A stretch of DNA of 64,000 nt, from assembly GCA_016722655.1 (NCBI GenBank), contig JADKIR010000004.1:3224001-3288000 (forward strand). The letters run 5' to 3'. This DNA comes from Cytophagaceae bacterium. Lineage in GTDB: Bacteria; Bacteroidota; Bacteroidia; Cytophagales; Spirosomataceae. Each line of letters starts with the position of its first letter. Within the stretch, counting starts at the first letter, position 1. Below, piece by piece: positions 36,105 through 46,135 of this stretch. The notes beneath the pieces are model-generated. The model saw nothing but the letters and a program-made list of their open reading frames with translations, was not told the DNA's origin and did not search any database. The translations under genes were made by a program, and so were the position numbers.

Positions 36105-38270
36105 ATGGCACAATCGCTCATCTATCTCATTCCCATTTTTGGTGTTCTGGGTTTACTTTTCGTCCTTATAAAATCATTTTGGATTATAAAACAGGATGCC
36201 GGCACTGACACCATGAAAACTATCGCTCTGGCAATAGAAACAGGTGCGATGGCATTTCTAAAAGCTCAATACCGTGTTTTGGTTGTTTTTGTTTTGGTGG
36301 TTGGAGCCCTTTTGGCCTGGAGTGCAGTCAATCAGGAAAGCACGCATTATTTGATAGCTCTTTCTTTTTTGATTGGAGCGGCCTGTTCGGGTACCGCAGG
36401 TTTTATCGGAATGAGGATTGCTACTAAAGCCAATGTCAGAACTACCAATGCAGCACGTGATAGTCTGGGAAAGGCACTGGAAATTGCTTTCGCGGGAGGC
36501 AGTGTGATGGGAATAGGAGTAGTAAGTTTGGGGATTCTGGGTTTGGGCACACTATTTATTATTTTTTCTGATTTGGGCTGGGAGCCCTTGAAAGTTATTA
36601 ATGTTATCACCGGGTTTTCATTCGGAGCCTCATCGATTGCACTTTTTGCGAGAGTGGGAGGTGGGATTTATACAAAAGCCGCTGATGTTGGTGCTGACCT
36701 TGTAGGAAAAATAGAAGCGGGTATTCCTGAAGACCACCCTCTGAATCCAGCCACGATTGCTGATAACGTTGGTGACAATGTCGGCGATATTGCCGGAATG
36801 GGTGCTGACCTTTTTGAATCCTTTGTGGGGGCAATTGTAGGTACAATGGTATTGGGAGCAGCATTTGTAGGTTTGACCGGTTTTGAAAATACCAATGATT
36901 ACGGAGGCCTCAATGCTGTTTTGTTACCACTGGTTTTGGGTGGTGTTGGTATTTTAACCTCAGTGGCAGGTACTTTCTTTGTAAGAGTAAAAGAAGGGGG
37001 CGATCCTCAAAAAGCTTTAAATACCGGAGAATTCCTCTCTTCAGCGGTAATGTTGATAGCAACTTATTTTATTACAAAGGCCATGTTGCCAGACAAATGG
37101 GTTGATGCTGCCGGGCTTACGTTTACCAATACAGGGGTTTTCTGGGCTGTGATTTTTGGATTGGGTGGGGGATTGCTCATTGGTATTATTACCGAATTCT
37201 ACACCGGTTCTGACTCCCGCCAGGTGAAAGCTTTGGCCCGTCAATCTATTACAGGATCGGCTACTAATATTATTGCAGGCCTGGGTTTAGGTATGCAATC
37301 AACCGCTTTGCCTATTGTGGTTTTGTCGATAGCCATTCTTGGTGCTCATCATTTTGCAGGACTTTATGGAATCGCTATTGCAGCGGTGGGTATGCTTTCC
37401 AATACAGGTATTCAGCTTGCAGTTGACGCTTATGGTCCCATTTCAGATAATGCCGGTGGTATCGCTGAAATGAGCGAATTGCCCAAAGAAGTGCGTCATC
37501 GTACTGATAAACTTGATGCTGTTGGAAATACAACGGCTGCAATTGGAAAAGGTTTCGCAATAGGATCTGCCGCTCTTACTGCCCTGGCATTGTTTGCAGC
37601 TTTTATGCAAACTGCCCATATTTCAAGTATTGATGTTTCAAAACCTATGGTTACCGTAGGATTGTTTTTAGGAAGCATGTTACCTTATCTTTTTTCTTCA
37701 TTATCAATGAATGCAGTTGGAAAAGCAGCGATGGATATGATCAAAGAAGTCAGAAGACAGTTTGCTGAAATTCCCCCATTGAAAGCTGCTCTGGAGGTCA
37801 TCAGAAGGAATGGTGAAACAGAATATTCAGACTGGAATCCTTCTGACCAAAAGATTTTTGATGATGCCCATGGTCAAGCCGATTATAGTAAATGTGTGGA
37901 AATATCAACAAAGGCTTCAATCAGAGAAATGATATTGCCCGGCCTAATCGCAGTGGTCTCGCCGGTTTTGGTTGGTTTTTTAGGTGGAAAGGAAATGTTG
38001 GGTGGCTTGCTGGCAGGTGTAACTGCCAGCGGTGTATTGATGGCTATTTTCCAATCTAATGCAGGAGGTGCCTGGGACAACGCCAAAAAGCTTTTTGAAG
38101 AAGGATTTGAGATAGATGGCAAAAAATATTTTAAAGGATCAGAACCCCATAAAGCCGGGGTGGTAGGTGATACCGTTGGGGACCCATTCAAAGATACTTC
38201 TGGTCCTTCGCTTAATATTCTGCTTAAACTTATTTCGGTGATAGCTCTGGTAATTGCACCGTTTTTGTGA
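36105..38270 (+). CDS. hppA: Membrane-bound ion-pumping pyrophosphatase, K+-dependent type
   Basis: 721 residues, about 16 membrane helices. Pyrophosphate site: GGIYTKAADVGADLVGKIEAG (from about residue 186) and DNVGDNVGDIAGMGADLFES (from about 221), repeated near the C-terminus as GDTVGDPFKDTSGPSLN. The cation-type motif reads GNTTAAIGKG (about 475), with Ala where K+-independent enzymes have Lys, so activity should need K+. Hydrolyses PPi to pump H+ and/or Na+ across the inner membrane. Which ion cannot be decided from what I can align by eye. Followed by its own terminator. Confidence 0.94.
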   Translation: MAQSLIYLIPIFGVLGLLFVLIKSFWIIKQDAGTDTMKTIALAIETGAMAFLKAQYRVLVVFVLVVGALLAWSAVNQESTHYLIALSFLIGAACSGTAGFIGMRIATKANVRTTNAARDSLGKALEIAFAGGSVMGIGVVSLGILGLGTLFIIFSDLGWEPLKVINVITGFSFGASSIALFARVGGGIYTKAADVGADLVGKIEAGIPEDHPLNPATIADNVGDNVGDIAGMGADLFESFVGAIVGTMVLGAAFVGLTGFENTNDYGGLNAVLLPLVLGGVGILTSVAGTFFVRVKEGGDPQKALNTGEFLSSAVMLIATYFITKAMLPDKWVDAAGLTFTNTGVFWAVIFGLGGGLLIGIITEFYTGSDSRQVKALARQSITGSATNIIAGLGLGMQSTALPIVVLSIAILGAHHFAGLYGIAIAAVGMLSNTGIQLAVDAYGPISDNAGGIAEMSELPKEVRHRTDKLDAVGNTTAAIGKGFAIGSAALTALALFAAFMQTAHISSIDVSKPMVTVGLFLGSMLPYLFSSLSMNAVGKAAMDMIKEVRRQFAEIPPLKAALEVIRRNGETEYSDWNPSDQKIFDDAHGQADYSKCVEISTKASIREMILPGLIAVVSPVLVGFLGGKEMLGGLLAGVTASGVLMAIFQSNAGGAWDNAKKLFEEGFEIDGKKYFKGSEPHKAGVVGDTVGDPFKDTSGPSLNILLKLISVIALVIAPFL

Positions 38271-38280
38271 AAGATTAGGA

Positions 38281-38310
38281 GGTATTATAGGATTAATACC
38301 GCCATTTTTT
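38281..38310 (+). terminator. Terminator after hppA
   Basis: GGTATTA / TAATACC 7-bp stem with a 6-base loop (38281-38300), followed by gcca and a run of six T at 38305-38310. Confidence 0.6.
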
Positions 38311-38536
38311 CTCTAAAATAGTGATGGTTTTAATATGAAATTGGGCATTCATTTCTGAAAGCATAAAAACTAAAGAAAATAACTTGATTTTCTTATGGAT
38401 GAATAATTTTTTAGGATTTCAATAAACTGGAATAAAGAAATTAAATAAAAGAGTCCTTTTAGATTAAAATGGAAAAAATAACTACATATTATCATAAATT
38501 TGATAATTAAAAAAATACTAATCTAACAATGACAAA

Positions 38537-39205
38537 ATGAAATTAAAGTCTCTTTTTCCAGTCATAATTTTAGCCCTAATTTTTAGCTGTAACAATATTA
38601 ATTATTCTGAAAAAACTGAATCATTAAATAAAGAAAATAAAGTCAAATTTAAAGACAAAAGAAAAGGCGAATTAGTAAATACCTGGAAGGGTTTGCCTCT
38701 ATGTGATTTTGACTTTAATAATCTATACAAAACAATACAGAACAATAATCCAAATATCAACTTCTTAAAAGTAGGTAATTACAAATGGCTATATTCTAAA
38801 ACTATCGACAGTACATACTTTGAAAGAGCTGATCAATTAAAAACCTTATGTAAAATGTTTGAAAACGAAAGAGTTGTTTCCATAGCTTTTACTGATATTT
38901 ATACATACAAGGATGCAATTCATGTTATAAATTTTAAAAAACCTGAATACACCCCCATCTCTAGTTTTTTGTTATATTCAATAGGTGGTGATGCAGAAGA
39001 TTTTTGGGAAATAACTCCTCAGAAAATTAGTAGCACAAAATTTAGACTTACTAACATTGATGCTTATTATAATGATATTGAAACTATGGATACTACCTTT
39101 TATAATTATAAAATAGTATCACAAATTGAAATTGATACAATTTCAGGTAATATCATAAAAAAGAGAATTAGTGAAAAAAGGGATTTTTTCAAGGTTGAAA
39201 AATAA
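38537..39205 (+). CDS. Lipoprotein of unknown function
   Basis: 222 residues with a lipoprotein signal (MKLKSLFPVIILALIFSC, lipid Cys18). The rest is Lys/Asn-rich and soluble, with no motif I can name (GLPLCDFDFNNLYKTIQNNNPNINF...). A TAAATTTG at 38495-38502 is a good -7 element. It converges with the MFS gene 8 bases downstream. Confidence 0.55.
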   Translation: MKLKSLFPVIILALIFSCNNINYSEKTESLNKENKVKFKDKRKGELVNTWKGLPLCDFDFNNLYKTIQNNNPNINFLKVGNYKWLYSKTIDSTYFERADQLKTLCKMFENERVVSIAFTDIYTYKDAIHVINFKKPEYTPISSFLLYSIGGDAEDFWEITPQKISSTKFRLTNIDAYYNDIETMDTTFYNYKIVSQIEIDTISGNIIKKRISEKRDFFKVEK

Positions 39206-39213
39206 AAGCTCAT

Positions 39214-40404
39214 CTATTTGTTTCTTCTCAAATATCTCCCAATAAAAACAAATCCAATCATAGACACCAAACTGATGCTTCCGAGTACTAACCATAAAGA
39301 TCGGAAACCGAACTTGTCAATAACCTGGGTACTCAAAAATGGTGAAAACACGCTTGCAATGGCCCAGGTCATAGAATATAGTCCGGAATAAGCTCCTCTG
39401 TTTTGAGGCGTTGCCCTTTCCAGACTAAAAGTATTCATGTAAGGCATGGCAAATATCTCTGAGAAAGTGGCAAAGACGATTCCAAGCATTAGCAACCAGT
39501 AATTATGGGTAAATGCAAAAAAAACAAAATTGATAACAACCAAAAATACCCCAAAACTGATTAGCCTGAGTTTCTGATATTTTCCGTCGATTTTTGTGAT
39601 TAAAAACATTTCTATCAAAACAACCAAAAGACCATTAATTCCCAAAAGTAATCCAATTTCTTGTTCTGAAAAGCCACAATCCCGCTTAAAAAACAAAGGG
39701 CCAATGGTGAATATCTGGAAAAATGCTATTGCATAGAGTGTTACGAAAACAATAAAAACCACAAACACCCGATCTTTTAAAACAGATTCCCGGGCAGCAT
39801 CTTTAATTTTTTTTCGCTCCCGCTTTTTATGAGATTTTCTTAAAAATAATAGTACCAGACCTGCTGCCATAATATTGGTAAAGCCATCCACATAAAACAG
39901 CCATTTATAATTTATTGCTGCCAAAAAACCACCCAATGCCGGACCAATTGACCAACCCAGATTAATCGCCAACCTAACCAAAGAAACCGATCGGGTAAAA
40001 TTTTGATGATTGGAAAACTCTGCGATAGATGCATTGTTTGCGGGCCGATAGGCTTCACCCGTTACGCTAAGCAAAAAAGCCAGAATAATTAATGTTGGGA
40101 AATGTTGGGTCTGGACAGTCACCAAAAACATGATTCCTCCAATTAAAAGGCTAAAAAACTGGACAGGAAAATTTCCGAAAATATCTGTCAGTTTGCCTCC
40201 AAGCCATGTACCGGTGAGAGAACCGACGCCATAAGCGGCCAAAATAAATCCGGCATCGGTAAGACTAAAATGCAGCTCCTGAGTCAGATAAACACTCATA
40301 AAAGCAATGACCATGGTGCCGCTACGGTTAATAAACATAACCGCTGACAACAACCAAACTTCGCGGGAAAGGCCGCCGAATGTATCATTTATGATCTTTT
40401 TCAA
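39214..40404 (-). CDS. MFS transporter, drug/metabolite exporter type
   Basis: 396 residues, about 12 membrane helices. The motif-A-like loop between helices 2 and 3 reads LGGKLTDIFGNFPVQ, and a central basic loop (RKSHKKRERKKIKD) divides the two halves. It resembles DHA1-type or MdtH-like exporters. No regulator or partner gene is adjacent; the next gene is divergent, sharing a 160-base promoter region with the molybdenum hydroxylase genes. Substrate unknown. Confidence 0.85.
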   Translation of the reverse strand: MKKIINDTFGGLSREVWLLSAVMFINRSGTMVIAFMSVYLTQELHFSLTDAGFILAAYGVGSLTGTWLGGKLTDIFGNFPVQFFSLLIGGIMFLVTVQTQHFPTLIILAFLLSVTGEAYRPANNASIAEFSNHQNFTRSVSLVRLAINLGWSIGPALGGFLAAINYKWLFYVDGFTNIMAAGLVLLFLRKSHKKRERKKIKDAARESVLKDRVFVVFIVFVTLYAIAFFQIFTIGPLFFKRDCGFSEQEIGLLLGINGLLVVLIEMFLITKIDGKYQKLRLISFGVFLVVINFVFFAFTHNYWLLMLGIVFATFSEIFAMPYMNTFSLERATPQNRGAYSGLYSMTWAIASVFSPFLSTQVIDKFGFRSLWLVLGSISLVSMIGFVFIGRYLRRNK

Positions 40405-40564
40405 AAAATATTAAGTGGTAAATGCAAATTTAAATTGTAACAATTAAACTACAGGAATATTTTGATTTTAGTTCTAAATAGTAAGTTCTAATTTAAAACT
40501 TATGTGATAAATTTCATTTAAATTAAAATTCTCTTTATTTTTACTCAAAACAATTCAACCTCAA

Positions 40565-41026
40565 ATGCCAACCTACAATCTTAATATCAATAAAAAAGTC
40601 TATAAGCTCAATGCTGAAGCCGATATGCCTTTGGTTTGGGCTATCAGAGATCTGGTAAATCTGAAAGGTACAAAGTTTGGATGTGGAATGGCCCAATGTG
40701 GTGCCTGTACTGTCCATCTCGACGGTCAGGCCGTTCGCTCTTGTCAGTTGCCGCTTAGTTCAATCCCGAAAAAAGCTAAAATTACTACTATTGAGGGTAT
40801 TGCAGAGCCGGTTTTAAATGCTGTGCAGGAAGCCTGGATTGAGGAGCAGGTTCCACAATGTGGGTACTGTCAATCGGGTCAGATTATGTCGGCAGTTGCT
40901 TTGCTCAACAGCAACCCGAAACCTAATGATGAAGACATCGAAGCTGCAATGGAAGGAAACCTTTGCCGGTGCGGAACTTATCAGCGAATCAACAAAGCCA
41001 TAAAAAGAGCAGCAGGTGTTAATTAA
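40565..41026 (+). CDS. [2Fe-2S] subunit of aldehyde/isoquinoline-type molybdenum hydroxylase
   Basis: 153 residues. Plant-type [2Fe-2S] ligands CGMAQCGACTVHLDG and a second C-terminal cluster CGYCQSGQIM ... CRCGTYQRI, the standard small-subunit layout of the xanthine oxidase family (IorA-like). Passes electrons from the Mo site of the large subunit encoded 76 bases downstream. No FAD subunit gene is present, as expected for the isoquinoline 1-oxidoreductase branch. Confidence 0.93.
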   Translation: MPTYNLNINKKVYKLNAEADMPLVWAIRDLVNLKGTKFGCGMAQCGACTVHLDGQAVRSCQLPLSSIPKKAKITTIEGIAEPVLNAVQEAWIEEQVPQCGYCQSGQIMSAVALLNSNPKPNDEDIEAAMEGNLCRCGTYQRINKAIKRAAGVN

Positions 41027-41102
41027 TTTTTCATTTTCGAGGTTAAAAAACATTTAAATATAAAACGCCTCCTTTCTACAAGTAACGGGGTGAAATTAAA
41101 CT

Positions 41103-43247
41103 ATGAAAGCCAGAAGAGATTTTATAAAAACATTGGGTTTAGCGGGATTCGGCCTTAGTATTGGTCTGGATACCTTTGCCAAAGAAACCCTTTTAAAGAA
41201 AGTGAATCCGGCTAGTTTTTCGCTGGAAATCAACCCATTTATCATCATTGATAATACCGGACTCATTACCCTGGTCAATAGTCGTCCCGACATGGGGCAG
41301 GGTTCAACTCAGGCGGTACCTTCGTTGATAGCTGAAGAACTTGAAGTTAGCCTTGAAAAAGTTAAAGTTATTCAGTCTGACGGCAGGCAAAAATATGGTT
41401 CTCAACAATCGGGCGGAAGTAGCACCGTACGTGGATTGTGGATGCATTTAAGGAAAGCAGGAGCCGCAGCCAAAGAAATGCTGATCAAAGCTGCCGCCGA
41501 AAAAGCTAAAGGTCAAATCAGCGATTTTTATGCTGAGGATGGTCAAATAATTCAGAAATCGACCGGGAAGAAATTTAGTTTTGGCGAACTCGCCGATCTG
41601 GCAGCAACTTATGAAGTACCTAAAAACCCTAAGCTAAAATCACCTGAGGAATTTAAGATTCTGGGTAAATACAATAAACGCCTTGACGTACCTGACAGAG
41701 TAAGTGGAAAAGCCGTATTTGGTATTGATGCCGTAATACCCGGCATGGTCTATGCAAAAGTGATCCATTCGCCGCGAATTCATGATATTATCAATAAAAT
41801 GGATGATACCAACGCCCGCAAAATCGCCGGAGTGCTGGATATTATTAAAATCGAGCGGGCTATGCCTCATAGCAAATCAGAGGCAGTTGCTGTGATCGCC
41901 GGCAATCAATGGGCAGCCATGAAGGCCGCCAAAGAAGTATTGGTGGACTGGAAAGCCAACCGCGATAAATATCTGAATCAAAATACAGATGAATATTTTG
42001 AAGCAGCCTATGCTGCCGCCAATAAACCCGGGATAAGGGCAGAAGAGCATGGTGATTTTGATGCGATTTTCAGCGAAGCAAAAAATAAACTGGAAGCCGT
42101 GTATGAGACTCCATTTCTTGCTCATGCGGCCATTGAAGCTGAAAATGCCACCGTACACATCAAAGATGACGGTAGTGTGGAAGTGTGGGCACCGATTCAG
42201 GGACCTGATGGAGCTCTTTCCGAAGTTTCCCGTTATTTGGGGGTTTCACCCGAAAAAGTAAAAATCAACGTAACGCTTTTGGGAGGTTCTTTTGGCAGAA
42301 AAGCTTACATGGACTTTTTAATGGAAGCCTGTGACATAGCCCGAAAAATCAAAAAACCTGTTAAATTGATTTGGAGTAAAGAAGATGACATCTCTCAGGG
42401 ACCCTTTCGTCCTGGAATGTTAAGCAAAATGCAGGGGGTTATCGAAAATGGTCAGGCAACCGCTTTTCATCATCAGGCAATCGGAGAATCAATTTTAGGT
42501 CAGGTTTATAATGGCTTACCTTCTACCCAGGCTGATCCATGGCTAAGCGGTGAGCTAAGCCAGGAAAATCATGAATATAGTATAGATGTAAATAAAGTAT
42601 CCTATAGTAGGGTTAAAACCAGTATTCCTATTGTATGGTGGAGAAGTGTTTATGCTTCCAATTTTGGTTGGGGCCAGGAATGTTTTATCGACGAAATGGC
42701 ACTGGCTGCCGGTAAGGACCCATTGGATTTCAGATTGGGTTTATTGAAAAATGCTCCGAGGTTTACCAATGTCCTGAATGTATTGGTGGAGAAATCAGCT
42801 TATAAAACCCCTTCAGCTCCGGGTACAGCAAAAGGAATCGCCATTTTCAGGTCTTTCGACAGTATTTCGGCTGCTTGTGTGACGGTGGTAAAAACAGATG
42901 AAGGAATAAAAGTAAAGAAAGTGGTTTCAGTGATTGATTGCGGCATGTATGTAAACCCCGATAATGTTGTGGCACAAACCGAAGGCAATATCATTATGGG
43001 AATTCAGGCTGCTACCAAGCCGGGAATCAGATTTGAAAATAATCAATGTGTACAGAGCAACTATCATGATTATCTGATTCTCAGAAACAGCGAAACGCCC
43101 GAAATGGAAGTTCACATCATAGAAAACCGTGAAAAACCCGGAGGTGTTGGTGAGCCGGGCCTTCCTCCGATTGCACCGGCCCTGGGCAATGCCATTTTTA
43201 ATCTTACCGGAAAAAGAGAAAGAAAGCTGCCATTGAGTCTGAGCTGA
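41103..43247 (+). CDS. Xanthine dehydrogenase family molybdopterin-binding subunit (IorB-like)
   Basis: 714 residues. A Tat leader (RRDFIKTLGLAGFGLSIG) indicates export of the folded, cofactor-loaded enzyme. Mo-cofactor strings include GQGSTQAVPSLIAEEL, the GGSFGRKAYMDF loop, QSGGSSTVRG and the catalytic GEPGLPPIAPALGNAIF at the C-terminus (Glu base). IorB proteins oxidise aldehydes or N-heterocycles. Neither a cytochrome c subunit nor an XdhC-type maturation gene is adjacent. Confidence 0.92.
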   Translation: MKARRDFIKTLGLAGFGLSIGLDTFAKETLLKKVNPASFSLEINPFIIIDNTGLITLVNSRPDMGQGSTQAVPSLIAEELEVSLEKVKVIQSDGRQKYGSQQSGGSSTVRGLWMHLRKAGAAAKEMLIKAAAEKAKGQISDFYAEDGQIIQKSTGKKFSFGELADLAATYEVPKNPKLKSPEEFKILGKYNKRLDVPDRVSGKAVFGIDAVIPGMVYAKVIHSPRIHDIINKMDDTNARKIAGVLDIIKIERAMPHSKSEAVAVIAGNQWAAMKAAKEVLVDWKANRDKYLNQNTDEYFEAAYAAANKPGIRAEEHGDFDAIFSEAKNKLEAVYETPFLAHAAIEAENATVHIKDDGSVEVWAPIQGPDGALSEVSRYLGVSPEKVKINVTLLGGSFGRKAYMDFLMEACDIARKIKKPVKLIWSKEDDISQGPFRPGMLSKMQGVIENGQATAFHHQAIGESILGQVYNGLPSTQADPWLSGELSQENHEYSIDVNKVSYSRVKTSIPIVWWRSVYASNFGWGQECFIDEMALAAGKDPLDFRLGLLKNAPRFTNVLNVLVEKSAYKTPSAPGTAKGIAIFRSFDSISAACVTVVKTDEGIKVKKVVSVIDCGMYVNPDNVVAQTEGNIIMGIQAATKPGIRFENNQCVQSNYHDYLILRNSETPEMEVHIIENREKPGGVGEPGLPPIAPALGNAIFNLTGKRERKLPLSLS

Positions 43248-43650
43248 TTCTTTGTTTTTTTATGAAAATAAAAATCGGAAATCATAAGCAGAATTGTTTT
43301 TCTTACTTTCAAACGGATAAATTAAAAAAAATGTGACCTTATAACAGCCTGCACTGTTTGAACACAATCAGAATTCTCAATTGGAGAAAGTAAAATTATA
43401 TAAATAAATGTTTATGAGAATTTTGAGTGTGTGAGTTTGCAGGGTGCAGTTTTTTTTGCTTCGTTTTTTTTCGAAAAAAAATGAAGGCCCAGGCGGCAGC
43501 CGACACAAAGAATGTAATTGGGTGTTTTTTTAACAAAATAACCTCTAAAGGTAGATTAAAGGCCTATTTTTATTTATAAAATATTAAACTGTTAGAAAGT
43601 TTAATGCAAATACAGTCTCTTTTTCTAGATAAGACATATCAAGGATTTTA
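43248..43650. other. Intergenic region with A/T hairpin and imperfect inverted repeat
   Basis: No gene seen. A 13-bp stem (CTTCG plus T8, then A8 plus TGAAG) with a 2-base turn sits at about 43459-43486. Around it, ctgcactgttt...agaattctc near 43350 and gagaattttgag...gggtgcag near 43414-43450 form an imperfect inverted repeat. Confidence 0.4.
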
Positions 43651-44625
43651 TTATTTAAAAACCCTTACATAATCTACAATCATTTTTTGTGGAAAAGTGG
43701 TATTGGCATCCGGGCTACCGGGCCAATTTCCGCCAACTGCCACATTAAAAATCAGGAAAGACTCTTCCTGCAATTCGCTTAGTCCTGCCGGACTAATGTC
43801 GATTACATGAAACTGCTTGTCGTCGAGGTACCATTTGATGAACTTTTGATCCCAGGTGATAGAAAAAACATGGAATTCATCGTTAAATATTCCTGAAGGA
43901 AGTTTTGTACTTCCTCCGTATTGGGCATGGCTGCCACTATTGTCCCAGTGTACAGTGCCATGAGTTTCATTATCAGTAGCTGTCCCACCCACCATTTCCA
44001 TGATGTCAATTTCACCGCATTTTGGCCAACCTACCGTATTGATATTCTTGCCCAGCATCCATAAAGCAGGCCATATTCCTTTTCCTTTGGGTAGGGCTGC
44101 CCTGATGTCAATCCTTCCGTATTTTACATTCACTTTGTTTTGAGTGGTAAGTCGGGAAGAAGTATATTGTTTTCCGTTAAAAGTCTCGTTTTTGGCCGTA
44201 ATAAAAAGATGGCCGTCTTTCAAAGTAGTATTTTCTTTTCTGTAATATTCCAGTTCATTGTTTCCCCAGCCACAGTTGCCGGGGCAGCCGTCACCTGTTT
44301 CATAGTTCCAGTATTTTTCGTCAAGACTCGTTCCCTCAAACTCATCGGCCCATACCAATTCCATGCCCGCATAAGTTTTCGGAGTAGTGTATCCTTTTTC
44401 CGGAAATTCTTTCATGGGGGTGGTAATGGGTTGATCATTGTCATCGTTGGCATTATCGACATATCCAATAGGTTGCTCGCAATCCTTATAAGTTTTGTTT
44501 TTATCGCCAAGACCATCTTTATCCAGGTCTAGATACCAGACTTTCTGAGAACAAGGTTGGTCAGACTTACCACATGCAAAAATGAAAAACACAACAATTG
44601 AGAAGGTCAGAAGCTTTTTAAGCAT
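43651..44625 (-). CDS. GH16 family beta-glucanase (laminarinase type) lipoprotein
   Basis: 324 residues. Lipoprotein signal ending FFIFAC (Cys18). A short Asp-rich segment WYLDLDKDGLGDKN resembles a calcium-binding thrombospondin type-3 repeat. The GH16 jelly roll spans about 85-324 with WADEFEGTSLDEKYWNYETG, the catalytic EIDIME (nucleophile Glu205, acid/base Glu210) and the terminal MIVDYVRVFK. This fits endo-1,3-beta-glucanase, probably surface-anchored for laminarin or fungal/algal glucan. No SusC/SusD pair is next to it. Confidence 0.92.
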   Translation of the reverse strand: MLKKLLTFSIVVFFIFACGKSDQPCSQKVWYLDLDKDGLGDKNKTYKDCEQPIGYVDNANDDNDQPITTPMKEFPEKGYTTPKTYAGMELVWADEFEGTSLDEKYWNYETGDGCPGNCGWGNNELEYYRKENTTLKDGHLFITAKNETFNGKQYTSSRLTTQNKVNVKYGRIDIRAALPKGKGIWPALWMLGKNINTVGWPKCGEIDIMEMVGGTATDNETHGTVHWDNSGSHAQYGGSTKLPSGIFNDEFHVFSITWDQKFIKWYLDDKQFHVIDISPAGLSELQEESFLIFNVAVGGNWPGSPDANTTFPQKMIVDYVRVFK

Positions 44626-44707
44626 TTTTTAATTAAGGTTTTAGATTTATTACAAAAATAGGATTTTTCTACAGATTTTTTTATCACTGCTTACCAGCCC
44701 GGTATTT

Positions 44708-45118
44708 TCAAAGTTTAATTCCCTGAATCAAAACTGCTGCTTTGATCGATTGGTTTTTGAGATGCAGAAATTTCTTTCTTTCTTCATCTTTCATGTAGTT
44801 TTCAAAATCTTGCTGCGAAGCAAACACCACCAGATGAATCTCATAAGGCGTTTCCATATTTTGCTCGATGACAGCCTTTTGCTCAACACGTGTCCGTAAC
44901 AGCAGTTTGCCATTGTATTTGGATATTTGAGGGATGGCAATATCCTCAAACTGATTAAAAACTTTTTCCTGGCCGGGAATTACATATATTAACTGGGTGA
45001 TGTAAATCTCAGCCGATTTTTGTTTTTCGGAAGTATTTGATGGGTTCATGACAATTTCGGTTTGGGCGATTCCAATTAGGTTCAGGCCTAAAAATAAGGC
45101 AAAAAAGATTTTTTTCAT
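44708..45118 (-). CDS. Secreted DUF1330-like dimeric alpha-beta barrel protein
   Basis: 136 residues from the ATG at 45118, where a signal peptide starts (MKKIFFALFLGLNLIGIAQ); a longer frame with 29 extra residues lacks export features. The domain YITQLIYVIPGQEKVFNQFEDIAIPQISKYNG, then LVVFASQQDFENYMKDEERKKF fits DUF1330/ferredoxin-like barrels that usually form dimers. Function unknown. Confidence 0.6.
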   Translation of the reverse strand: MKKIFFALFLGLNLIGIAQTEIVMNPSNTSEKQKSAEIYITQLIYVIPGQEKVFNQFEDIAIPQISKYNGKLLLRTRVEQKAVIEQNMETPYEIHLVVFASQQDFENYMKDEERKKFLHLKNQSIKAAVLIQGIKL

Positions 45119-45339
45119 CCTTGTAGCTAAATTTTTGCTAAAGTAAGTTTTGGTAATAAGGTAAACAAATGAATTAAGATTTTTAAAAGGATATCGGGGT
45201 CTCACATTAGGAAATACTGCATAAGGTACACAGGAGGTTGAAAGGCTTTTTATATCAAGAATAAAGTTTTAATAAGCTTTGTGTTAAAAAAGACACAACA
45301 AAAAGCCGTGTCCTCTTAGGTATCCCAAAACATTTTAAC

Positions 45340-46029
45340 TCAAATCCCCATCCTGAAATCTTTAATGCTGGTTTGGGTAAGGGAACAATCCTCAAAGACA
45401 GTCTGGTTACCTTTTCCCATGGGCGACTGGCTGCTGATGCCAATCCAGGTTTCGGCCGGATATTCATTCCTGAATAAGCGTACCAGCTGCCAGTTGGCTT
45501 TGTCGGTAGAATAATAAAAACCTATGGTTTTGTTGTCAGATGACATTTTCATATATACACTCGTGCTGTCCACCACATCATGGTTGTTGTCGTCGGAGGT
45601 TTCGGTGGTCTTGACGGTGACCATTCTCCTGAGCTTGCGTTCGTCGCGTTCAAAGGCAAATTTAAACCAGCGTTTTTCGTTCAGAAAAACATACAAGGCT
45701 CCGGCATCATAAGTTTCCTGCCAGGTAGGGGAGATTTTAGCCGTAAATGTAAAGGGCTTTTGGTTATCTACTTTTGTCAGTAAAACAGGGGCGTTGCCAT
45801 AATTATTGGAGCCATCGGGTTCATTGAAATAGTCAGTTTTTTCGATGGCGTTCATTATCAGTCTGCTCTTCTCTGCCCGGCTGACATTCATAGCACCGTT
45901 TAGTGAACGGGTAAATGCCACATTATTGAGCACTATTGAGCAGGGTTCACCAAAGGACTTATCCTCTCTTTTTTTACAGGAAATAAATGTGAAAAAAAAA
46001 CCAATAAGTATCCAAATGTGATTCTTCAT
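45340..46029 (-). CDS. DUF1349-like concanavalin-fold lipoprotein
   Basis: 229 residues. Lipoprotein signal MKNHIWILIGFFFTFISC (Cys18). The strands FTFTAKISPTWQETYDAGALYVFLNEKRWFKFAFE and IGFYYSTDKANWQLVRLFR match DUF1349, a concanavalin/LamG-type domain often tied to sugar binding. Ends WIGISSQSP...FEDCSL, also typical. Located between two other exported proteins; no enzyme motif. Confidence 0.7.
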   Translation of the reverse strand: MKNHIWILIGFFFTFISCKKREDKSFGEPCSIVLNNVAFTRSLNGAMNVSRAEKSRLIMNAIEKTDYFNEPDGSNNYGNAPVLLTKVDNQKPFTFTAKISPTWQETYDAGALYVFLNEKRWFKFAFERDERKLRRMVTVKTTETSDDNNHDVVDSTSVYMKMSSDNKTIGFYYSTDKANWQLVRLFRNEYPAETWIGISSQSPMGKGNQTVFEDCSLTQTSIKDFRMGI

Positions 46030-46135
46030 AGTGATAAATGCAATTACAACTTCTGATGTAAAGTTTTTAATATTCGAATTTAGGATTTATTAGGAAAAAT
46101 AAAAAGTTAATAAAACGCTAAATCAAATTTACCTA

